From Paractinoplanes atraurantiacus (GTDB lineage: Bacteria > Actinomycetota > Actinomycetes > Mycobacteriales > Micromonosporaceae), in assembly GCF_900215205.1 (NCBI RefSeq), contig NZ_OBDY01000010.1, forward strand, positions 207,862 to 271,861: a stretch of 64,000 bases of DNA. The letters are read 5' to 3'. The translations under genes and the position numbers were made by a program. Position 1 is the stretch's first letter, and each line of letters starts with the position of its first letter. Positions 1-8,275 of this stretch are shown piece after piece. The notes under the pieces were generated by a model, which ran no database searches, was not told where the DNA came from, and saw only the letters and a program-made list of their open reading frames with translations.

Positions 1-1
1 T

Positions 2-277
2 CCGGAAAAGCCGCCACAAACGGGCGGATCGCTCCCCGCGGGTATTTCCGGGCAGGCAGGTCCGGCGGGTGTGGCTTTCCCGGGGACGGCCGTTCAGCCG
101 TTCCGGCGCCCGGAGCCGGTTCGGGCCGGGCGCCGGTGGCCGCGCGCGGTGGTCATCGCGGCCGGCGCGCTGGTGCTCGCGGCGGTCGTGGCCGTCGTCG
201 TCGCGTACGGCCGGAGGAATGACTCGCCGGGCCCGGCGCCGCCGGTCGAGTCCGTCCCCAGCCTGATCCGCTCCTAG
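2..277 (+). CDS. C-terminal end of a single-pass membrane protein, cut by window edge
   Basis: The frame is open from the first bases of the window to a TAG at 275-277, so this is probably the end of a longer gene that starts outside. The visible 91 residues are a Pro/Gly-rich linker, then a basic stretch (RRPEPVRAGRRWPR), one hydrophobic segment (AVVIAAGALVLAAVVAVVVA) and a short Pro-rich tail. This resembles the juxtamembrane end of many actinobacterial membrane proteins, but no domain identifies it. Its stop codon interlocks with the stop of the convergent decarboxylase gene in a shared CTAG (274-277). A short free-standing gene from GTG at 71 is the alternative. Confidence 0.45.
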   Translation, partial: PEKPPQTGGSLPAGISGQAGPAGVAFPGTAVQPFRRPEPVRAGRRWPRAVVIAAGALVLAAVVAVVVAYGRRNDSPGPAPPVESVPSLIRS

Positions 278-1959
278 GACGCGCCCTTCGCGGCGGCCGT
301 CGCGCGTTCGGCCAGGCGGCGCAGGAGCGGGGGAGTGTCGTACGCGTCCAGCTGCACCTCGATGAAGGCCAGCCGGTCCGGGTGATCGCCGGCCCCGCGC
401 AGGGCCTTGTCCAGCTCGGTCGGCGTCGCCGCGTGGTGGTAGTCGGTCTCCGGGCCGGTCAGGCCGGCGACCAGGGCGCGCCAGTTCCACGGCGTCACGT
501 CGTTGTAGACGGCCTGTGGGCTCTGCAGCGCCCGCTCGATCGTGTAGCCGCGGTTGTTGAGCAACAGGATCACCGGCCGGAGACCGGCGGCGGCGATCGT
601 GCCGAGCTCCTGGATGGTCATCTGGGCGGCGCCGTCGCCGATCATCAGGACCGGGCGGCGGTCCGGCTCGGCCAGGCCCTGTCCGAGGACGGCGGGCAGG
701 GCCCAGCCGATGGAGTTCCAGATCGGCTGGCCCACGAACGTCGTGCCGGCCGGCAGCCGCAGCGACAGCGCGCCCCAATAGGCCGTGCCGGTGTCCGCGA
801 TCAGCGCGGTGTGCTCGGGCAGCCATTCCTGCAGCGCCCGCCACAACCCTGCCTGCGTCAGCTCGTCGTCGTCCGGACCCGAATGAGGCGCGGACGCGGT
901 CGGGGAAGCGCCAACGGTCGCGGCCGGGGAAGCGCCAACGGTCGCGGCTGGGGATGCGCCGAGGGCCGCGGCGACCGCTTCCACCGCGTCGGGGAACAGG
1001 ACGTCCTCGAAGCGCTGCTCGCCTACGCCGGAGACCGTGGCCGACGTCCACACCGTGCGGTCGTCGATCGGGCGGGCCGAGAAGAATCCGGTCAGCTCGG
1101 CCGTCTGCACCGAGCCGAGGTGCAGCACCACGTCGGCCGCGTCGACCGCGGCGGCGGGGACCGGGTCGAGCATCGTGCCCGCGTAGTCGCCGAGATAGCC
1201 GGGCGTGCCCTCGTCGATCACGCCCTTCGCCGCCAGTTGGGTCACCATCGGCAGGCCGAGGCCCGCGATCCGCTCCCCGAGCCGGTAGCGCGCGGCGAGT
1301 TGACCGACGACCAGCACCGGACGCTCGGCCCGGGTCAGGAGCTCACGGACGGCCGCGCTGAATCCCCGTACAGCAATCGGGTCTGAAGTGATCTTCAGAG
1401 GCTCTCGCAGGGGCGCCGCCGGAATGTGGTGCAGCGCCAGGTCCTGCGGCACGCTCAGATAGGCCGGCTTGCGTTCGCGGCGCGCCGCCACGATGACCGC
1501 GTCGATCTGCTCGCCCGCGCGGTCCGCCGTCAGCACCTCGGTGGTCACGCTTATTTCGGCGTACGCCCGGTGGAAGTGCCCGAAATCGCCGTCGGCCAGC
1601 GTGTGGTGCACGAGCGCGCCGGCCGCGACCGTGCCGGTCCGCGGCGAGCCGACGATGTGCAGCACGGGCGCGTCTTCGGCCGCGCTGCCGGCCACCGCGT
1701 TGATCGCGCTCAGCTCGCCCACGCCGTACGTGGTGATCAGCGCGGCCAGGCCGCGCGTGCGGGCGTAGGCGTCGGCCGCGTATCCGGCTCCGAGCTCGTT
1801 GGGCGACCCGGTCCAGCGCAGGCCGGGCACCTCGGCCAGGCCGTCGAGCAGGTTGAGGTTGAAGTCGCCGGGCACGCCGAACAGGTGGGACACGCCGGCC
1901 TGCCGGAGCCGCTCGCCCAGGTAGGCGGCGACGGTCACCGTGGAGGCATAGTCGATCAT
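274..1959 (-). CDS. ipdC: Indolepyruvate/pyruvate-type decarboxylase (ThDP-dependent)
   Basis: 561 residues from ATG at 1959, typical for this family. The N-terminal domain has the FGVPGDFNLNLLDG signature and a conserved glutamate in GVGELSAINAVAG. The C-terminal ThDP domain has GDGAAQMTIQELG followed by LLLNNRGYTIE, the GDG-to-NN cofactor motif. The family cleaves 2-keto acids such as pyruvate, indolepyruvate or phenylpyruvate to aldehyde and CO2; the exact substrate cannot be read from sequence. The linker between the middle and C-terminal domains carries an in-frame repeat (GASPAATV units). The gene is divergent from an Lrp/AsnC regulator, which probably controls it. The frame stays open upstream to 2193, but that extension overlaps the regulator and has no family similarity. 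Confidence 0.88.
   Translation of the reverse strand: MIDYASTVTVAAYLGERLRQAGVSHLFGVPGDFNLNLLDGLAEVPGLRWTGSPNELGAGYAADAYARTRGLAALITTYGVGELSAINAVAGSAAEDAPVLHIVGSPRTGTVAAGALVHHTLADGDFGHFHRAYAEISVTTEVLTADRAGEQIDAVIVAARRERKPAYLSVPQDLALHHIPAAPLREPLKITSDPIAVRGFSAAVRELLTRAERPVLVVGQLAARYRLGERIAGLGLPMVTQLAAKGVIDEGTPGYLGDYAGTMLDPVPAAAVDAADVVLHLGSVQTAELTGFFSARPIDDRTVWTSATVSGVGEQRFEDVLFPDAVEAVAAALGASPAATVGASPAATVGASPTASAPHSGPDDDELTQAGLWRALQEWLPEHTALIADTGTAYWGALSLRLPAGTTFVGQPIWNSIGWALPAVLGQGLAEPDRRPVLMIGDGAAQMTIQELGTIAAAGLRPVILLLNNRGYTIERALQSPQAVYNDVTPWNWRALVAGLTGPETDYHHAATPTELDKALRGAGDHPDRLAFIEVQLDAYDTPPLLRRLAERATAAAKGAS
902..960. repeat. 24-bp in-frame tandem repeat in ipdC linker
   Basis: Two full copies of a 24-bp unit (902-925 and 926-949, one difference) and a partial third copy. 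They encode GASPAATV-type octapeptides in the Ala/Pro/Ser-rich linker before the ThDP-binding domain. Confidence 0.85.
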
Positions 1960-1979
1960 GGGGGCGAGCCTGGTAGCTG

Positions 1980-1996
1980 TTGCGCATCCTGCACAA
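1980..1996. promoter_or_regulatory. Candidate Lrp/AsnC operator in the ipdC-regulator intergenic region
   Basis: The 17-bp dyad TTGCGCA-TCC-TGCACAA (one mismatch between arms) lies between the divergent starts at 1959 and 2063. Related half-sites TTGTGCG (2012-2018) and TTGCGCA (2054-2060, just before the regulator start) follow downstream. Spaced half-sites between an Lrp-type regulator and its divergent neighbour suggest autoregulation and control of ipdC. This is inference; no factor was matched. Confidence 0.45.
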
Positions 1997-2062
1997 TGTG
2001 ATGTCTCCTGCTTGTGCGTTCTGCTCAGCTCAAGGGGCCGACACGGGGAAGGATTGCGCACC

Positions 2063-2545
2063 ATGCGAATCTTGGACGGCACCGACGCGCGGATCCTGCT
2101 CGCCCTGGACGAGGACCCCGACGCCACCGTGGTGGCGCTGGCCGACCGCCTGAACATGTCTCGCAACACCGTGCAGGCCCGGCTGCGCCGCATGCGCGAG
2201 TCGGGCGCGCTCGGCGCCTACTCCCGGCGGCTCGACCCGGCCGCCCTGGGCTATCCGCTGATGGCTTTCATGACCCTGTCGCTGAGCCAGCGCGAGGGCG
2301 ACCGGGCGGCCCAGCTGGTGGCCCGCATCCCCGAGGTGGTCGAGATCCTGGCCACCACCGGCGACGGCGATCTGCTGGTGCGGGTGGTGGCCCGGGACAC
2401 GGCCGACCTCTACCGCATCACCAACCTGATCGTGGCGGCCCCGGGCGTTGTCCGGACCTCGACGTCGATCGTGCTCCACGAGGTGGCGCCGAGCAGTCTC
2501 GACGGCCTTCTGCTAACGGTGCGTAATGTGGACCGCGGCGCGTAG
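2063..2545 (+). CDS. Lrp/AsnC family transcriptional regulator
   Basis: 160 residues. The N-terminal winged helix-turn-helix (about residues 1-55) includes LDGTDARILLALDEDPDATVVALADRLNMSRNTVQARLRRM, read here as two adjoining parts. The C-terminal RAM/AsnC ligand domain includes PEVVEILATTGDGDLLVRV and a closing SIVLHEVAP. ATG 2063 is preceded by GGGGAAGGA at good spacing and is where family similarity begins; upstream in-frame codons look non-coding. These proteins sense amino acids or 2-keto acids and often control a divergent gene. Here that gene is the keto-acid decarboxylase, which fits substrate-responsive control. Confidence 0.9.
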   Translation: MRILDGTDARILLALDEDPDATVVALADRLNMSRNTVQARLRRMRESGALGAYSRRLDPAALGYPLMAFMTLSLSQREGDRAAQLVARIPEVVEILATTGDGDLLVRVVARDTADLYRITNLIVAAPGVVRTSTSIVLHEVAPSSLDGLLLTVRNVDRGA

Positions 2546-2591
2546 AGTGGGTCCCTGTGGCCGCTGATCTCTCATTCTGAAGATCAACGAT

Positions 2592-2846
2592 CTATTGGCC
2601 GTGATGAATTGAAAAGCGTGATTCCTGAGCGGTAATCGGGGCCTGGACCAGGAGTAATGCGCAGCGTGCGTAGTACTCGAAGGCCATAACCGTCTGCTGG
2701 ATCGAGGGCGATTTCGTGCCGGTGATTGCAACTTGCACACCAAAACGGGCACGGAGGGCATCCGGTAGATGAATTGGCACATTCAATCGGCGCACACGCA
2801 TTGTCATGACGCGCTCACTCTTCGTACAGTGATGAGCACAGATCAT
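2592..2846 (-). CDS. Doubtful small hypothetical protein in a lower-GC gap
   Basis: The 360-base gap between the Lrp regulator and the GNAT gene is clearly less GC-rich than its surroundings. It contains an 84-codon minus-strand frame; a shorter start (MTMRVRRLNVPIHLPDALRA...) at 2807 has GAAGAGTGAG upstream. I recognise no domain. Third-position GC is intermediate, so this may be a small acquired gene, a remnant, or non-coding. Confidence 0.2.
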   Translation of the reverse strand: MICAHHCTKSERVMTMRVRRLNVPIHLPDALRARFGVQVAITGTKSPSIQQTVMAFEYYARCALLLVQAPITAQESRFSIHHGQ

Positions 2847-2905
2847 CGATCAAGATGAGTGCGACAAGCGGGCCGACCTGGCGGCGGCCTGCGGGGGAGC
2901 CGAAC

Positions 2906-3457
2906 ATGCTTATCAAAGTCATCGACCAGATCACCGATGCAGAGCAGAACCAGGCAATGTGGACCATGTACACGGACGCCTTCGAGGAGTTGAACCACCT
3001 CGCGGTCCAGCGTCACCTGATGTACAAGTCGGAGTTCGACGAGGTAATGGCGGATCCGCGGGTCGGCAAGTATCTGGCCCTCGATGATGACGGCACGATG
3101 TGCGGCGTCGCCACCTACACCAACGATCTCAACGCGGTTCCGTTGATCGCTCCCCAGTACTTCGAACGGCATTGGCCAGAGCACTACGCGGCCCGGAAGA
3201 TCTGGTACATCGGATTCGTCGCCGTGAGTCCGCATGCCCAGGGTCGTGAAGCCTTCTCCCAGCTGGTCGAGCAGATGTACCACATCGCCTCGGCCCAGAA
3301 CGGGCTCGTGTGCTTGGACATCTGCAACCACAACGACGAGGTTCGCCGCATGTCCCGAGTATTCCGGATGATGGTCAGCCGGCTCTCGGACAACATGAAG
3401 TTCACCCGGATCGACCAGCAGTCGTACTGGCTCTACGAGTTTCCGGCAGCCGCGTAG
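2906..3457 (+). CDS. GNAT-like acetyltransferase, 183 aa
   Basis: ATG 2906 is preceded by GGGGGAG seven bases upstream. The protein has the GNAT layout: a beta strand with IWYIGFVAVSPHAQG (strand 4 and the start of the acetyl-CoA loop) followed by an amphipathic helix (AFSQLVEQMYHIASAQN) and a C-terminal strand. The pyrophosphate-loop motif (normally Q/RxxGxG/A) is degenerate here (HAQGREAF), so acetyl-CoA binding is likely but not certain. The substrate is unknown. It is convergent with the next gene, 23 bases apart. Confidence 0.6.
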   Translation: MLIKVIDQITDAEQNQAMWTMYTDAFEELNHLAVQRHLMYKSEFDEVMADPRVGKYLALDDDGTMCGVATYTNDLNAVPLIAPQYFERHWPEHYAARKIWYIGFVAVSPHAQGREAFSQLVEQMYHIASAQNGLVCLDICNHNDEVRRMSRVFRMMVSRLSDNMKFTRIDQQSYWLYEFPAAA

Positions 3458-3480
3458 TAACTCGGCAGGGGGCACCACTG

Positions 3481-4095
3481 TCAGTTCATAGGCATCCTCC
3501 ACATGGACCACAGAGGTGGTCCGCCGGGAAGCTCGATGACTGACCGGATCCGGTATCCGTGCCGGAGGTAGAGGTCCCGGTTACGCGGGTCGTTCGCCTC
3601 CAGATACGCGGGAATGCCGGCCTCGTCGAGTCGGGCGTGATGGCGGTCGAGGAGCGCACTGCCGATCCCACGGCCCTGGTTCTCCGGATGGACGGCCAGG
3701 AAAGCCAGATAGTGGTGGGGATCGGTGGGATGGCGCGCCTCGATCGCCGCGTCCAATTCACAGTTTCGGTCGTACGCCGGGCCGGTCACCTCCTTCATGC
3801 GCTGCTCATAGTCGAGCGGCGGCGGAATTTCGGCGGTCAAGGGGAACCACAGCGCCACTCCGGAGACGCGGCCGGTGTCGTAGTCCGAGGTGGCGTACAC
3901 CTCGCCGTACCGGACGGCGTGCTCGACGAAGATCTCGAAGTAGCGCGGGCTGTCGCGCCGGCGCACCTCGGCGTCCGGGTGCAGCCAGCGGGCCACCGGC
4001 CCGTCCCACATCGCCGCGGCGACGAGGCCGGTGATCTCCTCGACGTCCACGGGTGCGACGTCGCGGATCACCAGTTCCTGGATCGCGTAGGTCAT
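3481..4095 (-). CDS. GNAT family N-acetyltransferase, 204 aa
   Basis: The acetyl-CoA motif is clear: YLAFLAVHPENQGRGIGSALLDRH, split here as strand 4 (LAFLAVHPENQ) and the RGIGSALL loop, followed by IPAYLEANDPRNRDLYLRHGY, typical of motif B. ATG 4095 has GAGAGGAAG upstream. The gene starts 32 bases after the amino-acid permease stop on the same strand, so the two are probably cotranscribed. That suggests acetylation of a transported amino acid or amine, which is inference. Confidence 0.85.
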   Translation of the reverse strand: MTYAIQELVIRDVAPVDVEEITGLVAAAMWDGPVARWLHPDAEVRRRDSPRYFEIFVEHAVRYGEVYATSDYDTGRVSGVALWFPLTAEIPPPLDYEQRMKEVTGPAYDRNCELDAAIEARHPTDPHHYLAFLAVHPENQGRGIGSALLDRHHARLDEAGIPAYLEANDPRNRDLYLRHGYRIRSVIELPGGPPLWSMWRMPMN

Positions 4096-4127
4096 GACTT
4101 CCTCTCGTGGGGGGCCGGTGGGGCTGT

Positions 4128-5666
4128 CTAGTAGGGGTATCCGCCGCGCGCGCCGACCGGGTCGGCGTGCAGCGCGCGCATGAGCTCCTGGGTCTCGGCG
4201 GCCACTGTGGACCGGCTGTCGGAGCCGCGGCCGATCGCCGCGTACACCTCGGGCCGGGCCGCCCGCATGATCAGGGCCCAGACGATGCCGACCAGGCCCA
4301 CGGCCAGGTAGCAGACCGGGATGAGCCACTGGAACGGTGAATCCCCGGAGACTTGCAGTAGCTCGCCGAAGCCGATGCAGGTTGCCGCCAGCACGACCGT
4401 GAGCAGCAGGAACGCGAGTCCGGGGGCGAAGTAGGCGCGCCAGATGTTCTCCCCTCGCCGCTTGTGCACGAAGAACGCGATGACCGCGGCCGACGCGGCC
4501 CACATGAGGATGAGGACGCCGAGCCCGCCGATCGTCGTGAGCCACGCGAACACGTAGACCAGCGGGTCGGCGCCGGCCAGGGCGTACGCGCTGAGCACGA
4601 TGATCGCCAGCACGCTCTGGGTGATGGAGCCGAGGAGCGGGGCGCCCGTCCGCGGGTGGGTGCGACCCCACGCCGCCGGCAGGACGCCCTCGCGGCCGAG
4701 GGCGAACTGATAGCGCGACACGGCGGCGTGGAAGGCCAGCAGAGCCGCGAAGACACTGGTCAGGAACAGGATGTAGCCGAGGTCGACCATGACCTTGGGC
4801 AGATGGGGCCCGACCAGTGTGAAGACGAGGTCGGTGCGGTGCTCGGCGGCCTTCGTGGCGATCTGGTCGGGGCCGGTGTTGACCGACATGGCCCAGGCCG
4901 AGACCGCGCAGAGGATGCCGGCCAGCAGCACGGCGATGTGGGTGGCCCGGGCGATCGTGCGCTTCGGGTCCTTCGCCTCCTCGGAGAGCACCACTGTCGC
5001 CTCGAAGCCGACGAAGCCGGCGATGGCCAGCACCAGCAGCACGCCGACGACCGGGGTGGCCAGCGGCGCCGGTGAGAACTGCGAGAAGGTGACCTCGCCG
5101 TTGGCCGGGTTGCTGACCATCACGAGGTCGTAGATGAGCACGATGCCGATCTCCAGCAGGAGCAGCACGGCGAGAACCCGGCCGCTCAGATCGACCCACA
5201 GAAGGCCGAGCACTGTCACGGCGGCCCAGGCGCCGACCGCGCAGGCGTACCAGGGAACCGAGAACCCCAGAGCCGCGAGGATGCCGGAGGCAGCCGACCC
5301 GAAGAGGCCGAAGAGGCCGATCTGCATGAGTGAGTAGGCCGGCAAGGCGACGAAAGCCGCCCCGACGCCGACCATCCGGCCTAAACCGTGACTGATGTAC
5401 GAGTAGAAGGCGCCCGTGTTCACGATATGCCGGCTCATGGCGACGAACCCGACGGTGAACAGCGACAGCAGCCCGGCCACCACCACGTACGCGATCGGGA
5501 CGGCGGTGCTCCCGATGATCGCGTAGATCGTGGTGATGGACCCGATGATCACGGTGAGCGGTGCGGCTCCCGCGACGCCGAAGAACACCACCGAGGGCGT
5601 GCCCAAACGGTTCTTGGCCAGCGCCTGTGTGACGATGTCCGGCTCTGCGGGTTTCGTACGCTCCAT
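4128..5666 (-). CDS. APC superfamily amino acid permease
   Basis: 512 residues with about twelve to fourteen hydrophobic segments. The first segment has the APC signature GVAGAAPLTVIIG, and the centre contains GFEATVVLSEEAKDPKRTIARAT, the conserved E-A-K/R-P-x-R-x-I loop of amino acid/polyamine transporters. ATG 5666 is chosen over ATG 5672 because GGGAGG lies six bases before it. It is an integral cytoplasmic-membrane transporter; the substrate cannot be assigned. It forms a likely operon with the downstream GNAT gene. Confidence 0.88.
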   Translation of the reverse strand: MERTKPAEPDIVTQALAKNRLGTPSVVFFGVAGAAPLTVIIGSITTIYAIIGSTAVPIAYVVVAGLLSLFTVGFVAMSRHIVNTGAFYSYISHGLGRMVGVGAAFVALPAYSLMQIGLFGLFGSAASGILAALGFSVPWYACAVGAWAAVTVLGLLWVDLSGRVLAVLLLLEIGIVLIYDLVMVSNPANGEVTFSQFSPAPLATPVVGVLLVLAIAGFVGFEATVVLSEEAKDPKRTIARATHIAVLLAGILCAVSAWAMSVNTGPDQIATKAAEHRTDLVFTLVGPHLPKVMVDLGYILFLTSVFAALLAFHAAVSRYQFALGREGVLPAAWGRTHPRTGAPLLGSITQSVLAIIVLSAYALAGADPLVYVFAWLTTIGGLGVLILMWAASAAVIAFFVHKRRGENIWRAYFAPGLAFLLLTVVLAATCIGFGELLQVSGDSPFQWLIPVCYLAVGLVGIVWALIMRAARPEVYAAIGRGSDSRSTVAAETQELMRALHADPVGARGGYPY

Positions 5667-5728
5667 CAACATCCTCCCGGCCCAATGGTCGTGGTTGTGG
5701 GGCCGGAGGTGATGGCGCCCGACGCCGC

Positions 5729-6367
5729 TCACCGTCGGCCGACGGTCAGTACCGAGCCCACTGAGGTCTCGGTGATCTCGACGAGCTCCCGAAGGTCGCC
5801 CGGAAGCGACCCGACCGCACTCGGCAGCGAATGGAACGCGTGCCGGTGCATCTCGAAGTCGTAGAGCACGTGTCTGGTGAGGCCGGTGGCGGCCACCAGT
5901 CCGATGAGCACCCGGTCGCTGGTGCTCATGCCGATGCCGCGCACCAGCAGGTTGGCCAGCCGGGCCGGAGCCCAGGCGGCCGCGTTGCGCTGGGCCGCGG
6001 TGTTCGGCATGTACAAGGTCTCGGTGGAGAGCATGCGGCGACGGGTCACGGCCTCGACCGCGCCGAGGCGCGAGAGCCGCTCACCGACCCGGATCGCCGC
6101 GTCCTGCGACAGGAACGCCAGCCACACGCGGACATCCCGGTGTTGTGGTTGTGCGATGAGAAGGTCGAGGATGTCGTGTGCGAGCGCGTCCGTCGGAGGA
6201 TGCCGGTCGAGGATGACCAGATCTCCGTCGGTGATGCCGATCCGTCCTTCGAGGACCAGCTCGCCGAGGAGAGCGGCGGCCAGGCCCAGGCCGGTCGCGC
6301 GTGGATGGAGACGGGACCGGCCGGTGCGGTCCTCGTGTGCGATCAGGAAATACTGGTCAGCCAACAC
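5729..6367 (-). CDS. GPP34 family phosphoprotein-like protein
   Basis: 212 residues from GTG 6367, with AAGGGG nine bases upstream; TTG 6388 is an alternative. The start LADQYFLIAHEDRTGRSRLHP and the following LAAALLGELVLEGRI and DLVILDRHPPTDALAHDILDL match the GPP34/GOLPH3 fold common in actinomycetes. Eukaryotic members bind phosphoinositides. The role of bacterial ones is not established. The stop is 62 bases upstream of the permease start on the same strand, and the gene is divergent from the XRE regulator. Confidence 0.82.
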   Translation of the reverse strand: MLADQYFLIAHEDRTGRSRLHPRATGLGLAAALLGELVLEGRIGITDGDLVILDRHPPTDALAHDILDLLIAQPQHRDVRVWLAFLSQDAAIRVGERLSRLGAVEAVTRRRMLSTETLYMPNTAAQRNAAAWAPARLANLLVRGIGMSTSDRVLIGLVAATGLTRHVLYDFEMHRHAFHSLPSAVGSLPGDLRELVEITETSVGSVLTVGRR

Positions 6368-6596
6368 GCCGCCACGCCCCTTAGACAACGTCTTGATGTG
6401 GTGTCGGTGTCCCTTTTGGTGGGATTACATCGAAGATCACTCTCTGTGCAGAAAGGTATGACTCGATGTGCTCCGCATCATGTACCCGACAGCAAGGTCA
6501 TGACAAGAAGTACTAGACTTTTTGTGGAGTCCTCCTTGTTTGGATCATCAGCACGGCGGTCGTACTATCGGCATCATCAGGACCGAGGGAGTCCAG

Positions 6597-7445
6597 GTGT
6601 CCGTTGATGAAGGACCCACGCTGCGCCGCCGTCGTCTGGGCGCGGAGCTGAAACGGTGCCGCGAGGCCGCCGGATTGACGCAGGAAAATGTGTCGCGTCA
6701 TTTCGAGTGGCACGCCGCCAAGGTGACGCGCATCGAGACCGCGCGCGTCGCCGTGACCCCGCGCGACGTGAAAGACCTGCTGACGCTCTACGGCGTCGGC
6801 GATCAGGAGTACCGCGACGCGATGGTCGAGCTGGCCCGCCTCTCGCGCGAGCGCACCTGGTGGACGGACTACCGCGACATCATGCGCCCCGGAAACTTCG
6901 TCGGCCTGGAGGCGGCCGCCGCCTCGATGCGCTGCTGGGAGCCGGTGCTGGTGCCCGGGCTGCTGCAGACGGAGTCGTACATGCGCTCGCTGATGGAGGC
7001 CGGCCGCACCAACGACACCCCGGCCCACATCGATCGACGGGTGAAACTGCGCCTGACCCGGCAGGCCCGGCTGCGGGCCGACCGGCCGCTCGAGCTGGAA
7101 GTCGTCATCGACGAGTCGGTCGTCCGCCGCGTGGTCGGCGGCCCCCGCGTCATGAATGAGCAGCTTCGACACCTTATCGAGGCCGCTCAATTACCGAATG
7201 TGACGTTGAGGATTCTCCCGTTCCACGCCGGCGAACACACGTTCCTCGGCGGGTCAGCGGCCCTTTTGGAGTTTCGGGAGACCACCCATTTGGATGTTGT
7301 CTATCTTGAAGGTCTTGCGGGAGACTACTACGAAGAGCAACCATCCGAGGTTGCCCGTTACCGGCAAGAGTTCGAGCGATTGAGCGCTATGGCGCTCGAC
7401 CATCGCATGACCATCAAGATGATCGAGAGCCTGCTCGTCGCGTAG
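6597..7445 (+). CDS. XRE family regulator with C-terminal DUF5753 (Scr1 type)
   Basis: 282 residues from GTG 6597, with GAGGGAG five bases upstream. The N-terminal helix-turn-helix is LGAELKRCREAAGLTQENVSRHF, read with WHAAKVTRIETAR as the recognition region. The C-terminal two thirds is DUF5753: WEPVLVPGLLQTESYMR, LEVVIDESVVRRVVGG and TLRILPFHAGEH are diagnostic. Such regulators are numerous in actinomycetes and nearly always precede a small DUF397 protein, as here 33 bases downstream. Paralogue pairs have been linked to developmental control and toxin-antitoxin-like behaviour. Confidence 0.92.
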   Translation: MSVDEGPTLRRRRLGAELKRCREAAGLTQENVSRHFEWHAAKVTRIETARVAVTPRDVKDLLTLYGVGDQEYRDAMVELARLSRERTWWTDYRDIMRPGNFVGLEAAAASMRCWEPVLVPGLLQTESYMRSLMEAGRTNDTPAHIDRRVKLRLTRQARLRADRPLELEVVIDESVVRRVVGGPRVMNEQLRHLIEAAQLPNVTLRILPFHAGEHTFLGGSAALLEFRETTHLDVVYLEGLAGDYYEEQPSEVARYRQEFERLSAMALDHRMTIKMIESLLVA

Positions 7446-7478
7446 GGCTCCCCGAGACAACCGCATATCCGAAGGGGG

Positions 7479-7721
7479 GTGCTTGAATTGCTCACGCACC
7501 AGCTCGCCGATGCCACCCTGCTTGCCGAGGCCACATGGCGCAAGGCCAGCCGTAGTAATGGCAACGGTGGCAACAACTGTGTCGAAGTCGCCTTCCTCGA
7601 CACGGGCGTCGCCGTCCGGGACAGCAAGGACCGCTCCGGTCCTGCGCTCCTGTTCACCCAGGCGGAGTGGACCGCCTTTGTGGACTCCGCCAAGGAAGGC
7701 GAGTTCGACATCAATTCCTGA
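7479..7721 (+). CDS. DUF397 small protein, partner of the XRE regulator
   Basis: About 80 residues. The hallmark TWRKASRSNGNGGNNCVEVA is followed by VAVRDSKDRSGPALLFTQAEW, both typical of DUF397. The start is uncertain. GTG 7479 sits directly on the GAAGGGGGG Shine-Dalgarno sequence, so TTG 7488 (eight bases after it, 77 aa) may be the true start. It is cotranscribed with the preceding regulator and likely binds it. Confidence 0.9.
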   Translation: MLELLTHQLADATLLAEATWRKASRSNGNGGNNCVEVAFLDTGVAVRDSKDRSGPALLFTQAEWTAFVDSAKEGEFDINS

Positions 7722-7787
7722 GGCTAGAGACTAACCATAGGCACGGACCGATGGGAAGTGCCTACGCAAAGTCAACTTCTCAGTAAT

Positions 7788-7826
7788 GGGGCCCGCGGCT
7801 CCGCTCACCGGGAGTCGCGGCGCCCC
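7788..7826 (+). terminator. Hairpin after the XRE/DUF397 pair
   Basis: GGGGCCCGCGGCTCC (7788-7802) pairs, with one bulge and one G-U, with GGAGTCGCGGCGCCCC (7811-7826). It lies 66 bases after the DUF397 stop. No strong T-run follows. Confidence 0.5.
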
Positions 7827-7938
7827 TACTCTGCATAATTGCTATTTCGTTCCAGCAAACGCGAAGCTCCTTCGGGTGAATCCCCTCGTCGGATCCGCGA
7901 CCCTCCCCCACGCTCGGCGTGGGCGTACCTTTGCCGGC

Positions 7939-8115
7939 GTGACTGATCTTGCGGGAATCCTCCTGTTCGCCGGCATTCCGCTCGCCGTCGTAGGCCTGAT
8001 CTTCGGCCTCGTCTTCCTGACCAGCGCGAAGCCGAGCCGCGAGCCGATCACCAAGCCGGTCATGGACAAAGACGCCGAGAAGCCAGTCGACTCCGGCGAG
8101 CCGGCCACGGACTAG
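7939..8115 (+). CDS. Small single-pass membrane protein, 58 aa
   Basis: GTG 7939 begins a 58-residue protein with one transmembrane helix (ILLFAGIPLAVVGLIFGLVF) and a short charged cytoplasmic tail ending DSGEPATD. The frame is open further upstream, but codon use there is not gene-like. Small proteins of this form are common in actinomycetes; function unknown. Confidence 0.6.
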   Translation: MTDLAGILLFAGIPLAVVGLIFGLVFLTSAKPSREPITKPVMDKDAEKPVDSGEPATD

Positions 8116-8134
8116 GACTCCGCGGGCCGAGGCC

Positions 8135-8209
8135 GTGCCCGCCTTGCCCGTGCCCGCCTTGCCCGTGCCCGCCTTGCCCGTGCCCGCCTTGCCCGTGCCC
8201 GCCTTGTCC
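8135..8209. repeat. Five tandem copies of a 15-bp unit
   Basis: The unit GTGCCCGCCTTGCCC is repeated at 8135, 8150, 8165, 8180 and 8195; the last copy has one C-to-T change. It lies between the convergent small membrane protein and the large surface-protein gene. Both strands stay open through it because the unit is a multiple of three, but I see no real gene. Confidence 0.95.
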
Positions 8210-8275
8210 GTCGGCTCGCCACGGCCGGGGTCTGGGGCATCAGCCAGAACCGATCAACTGATCGGCGAGACGTGC

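Noticed and set aside
8135..8209. Possible CRISPR array
   Set aside because: The 15-bp units are directly abutting with no spacers.
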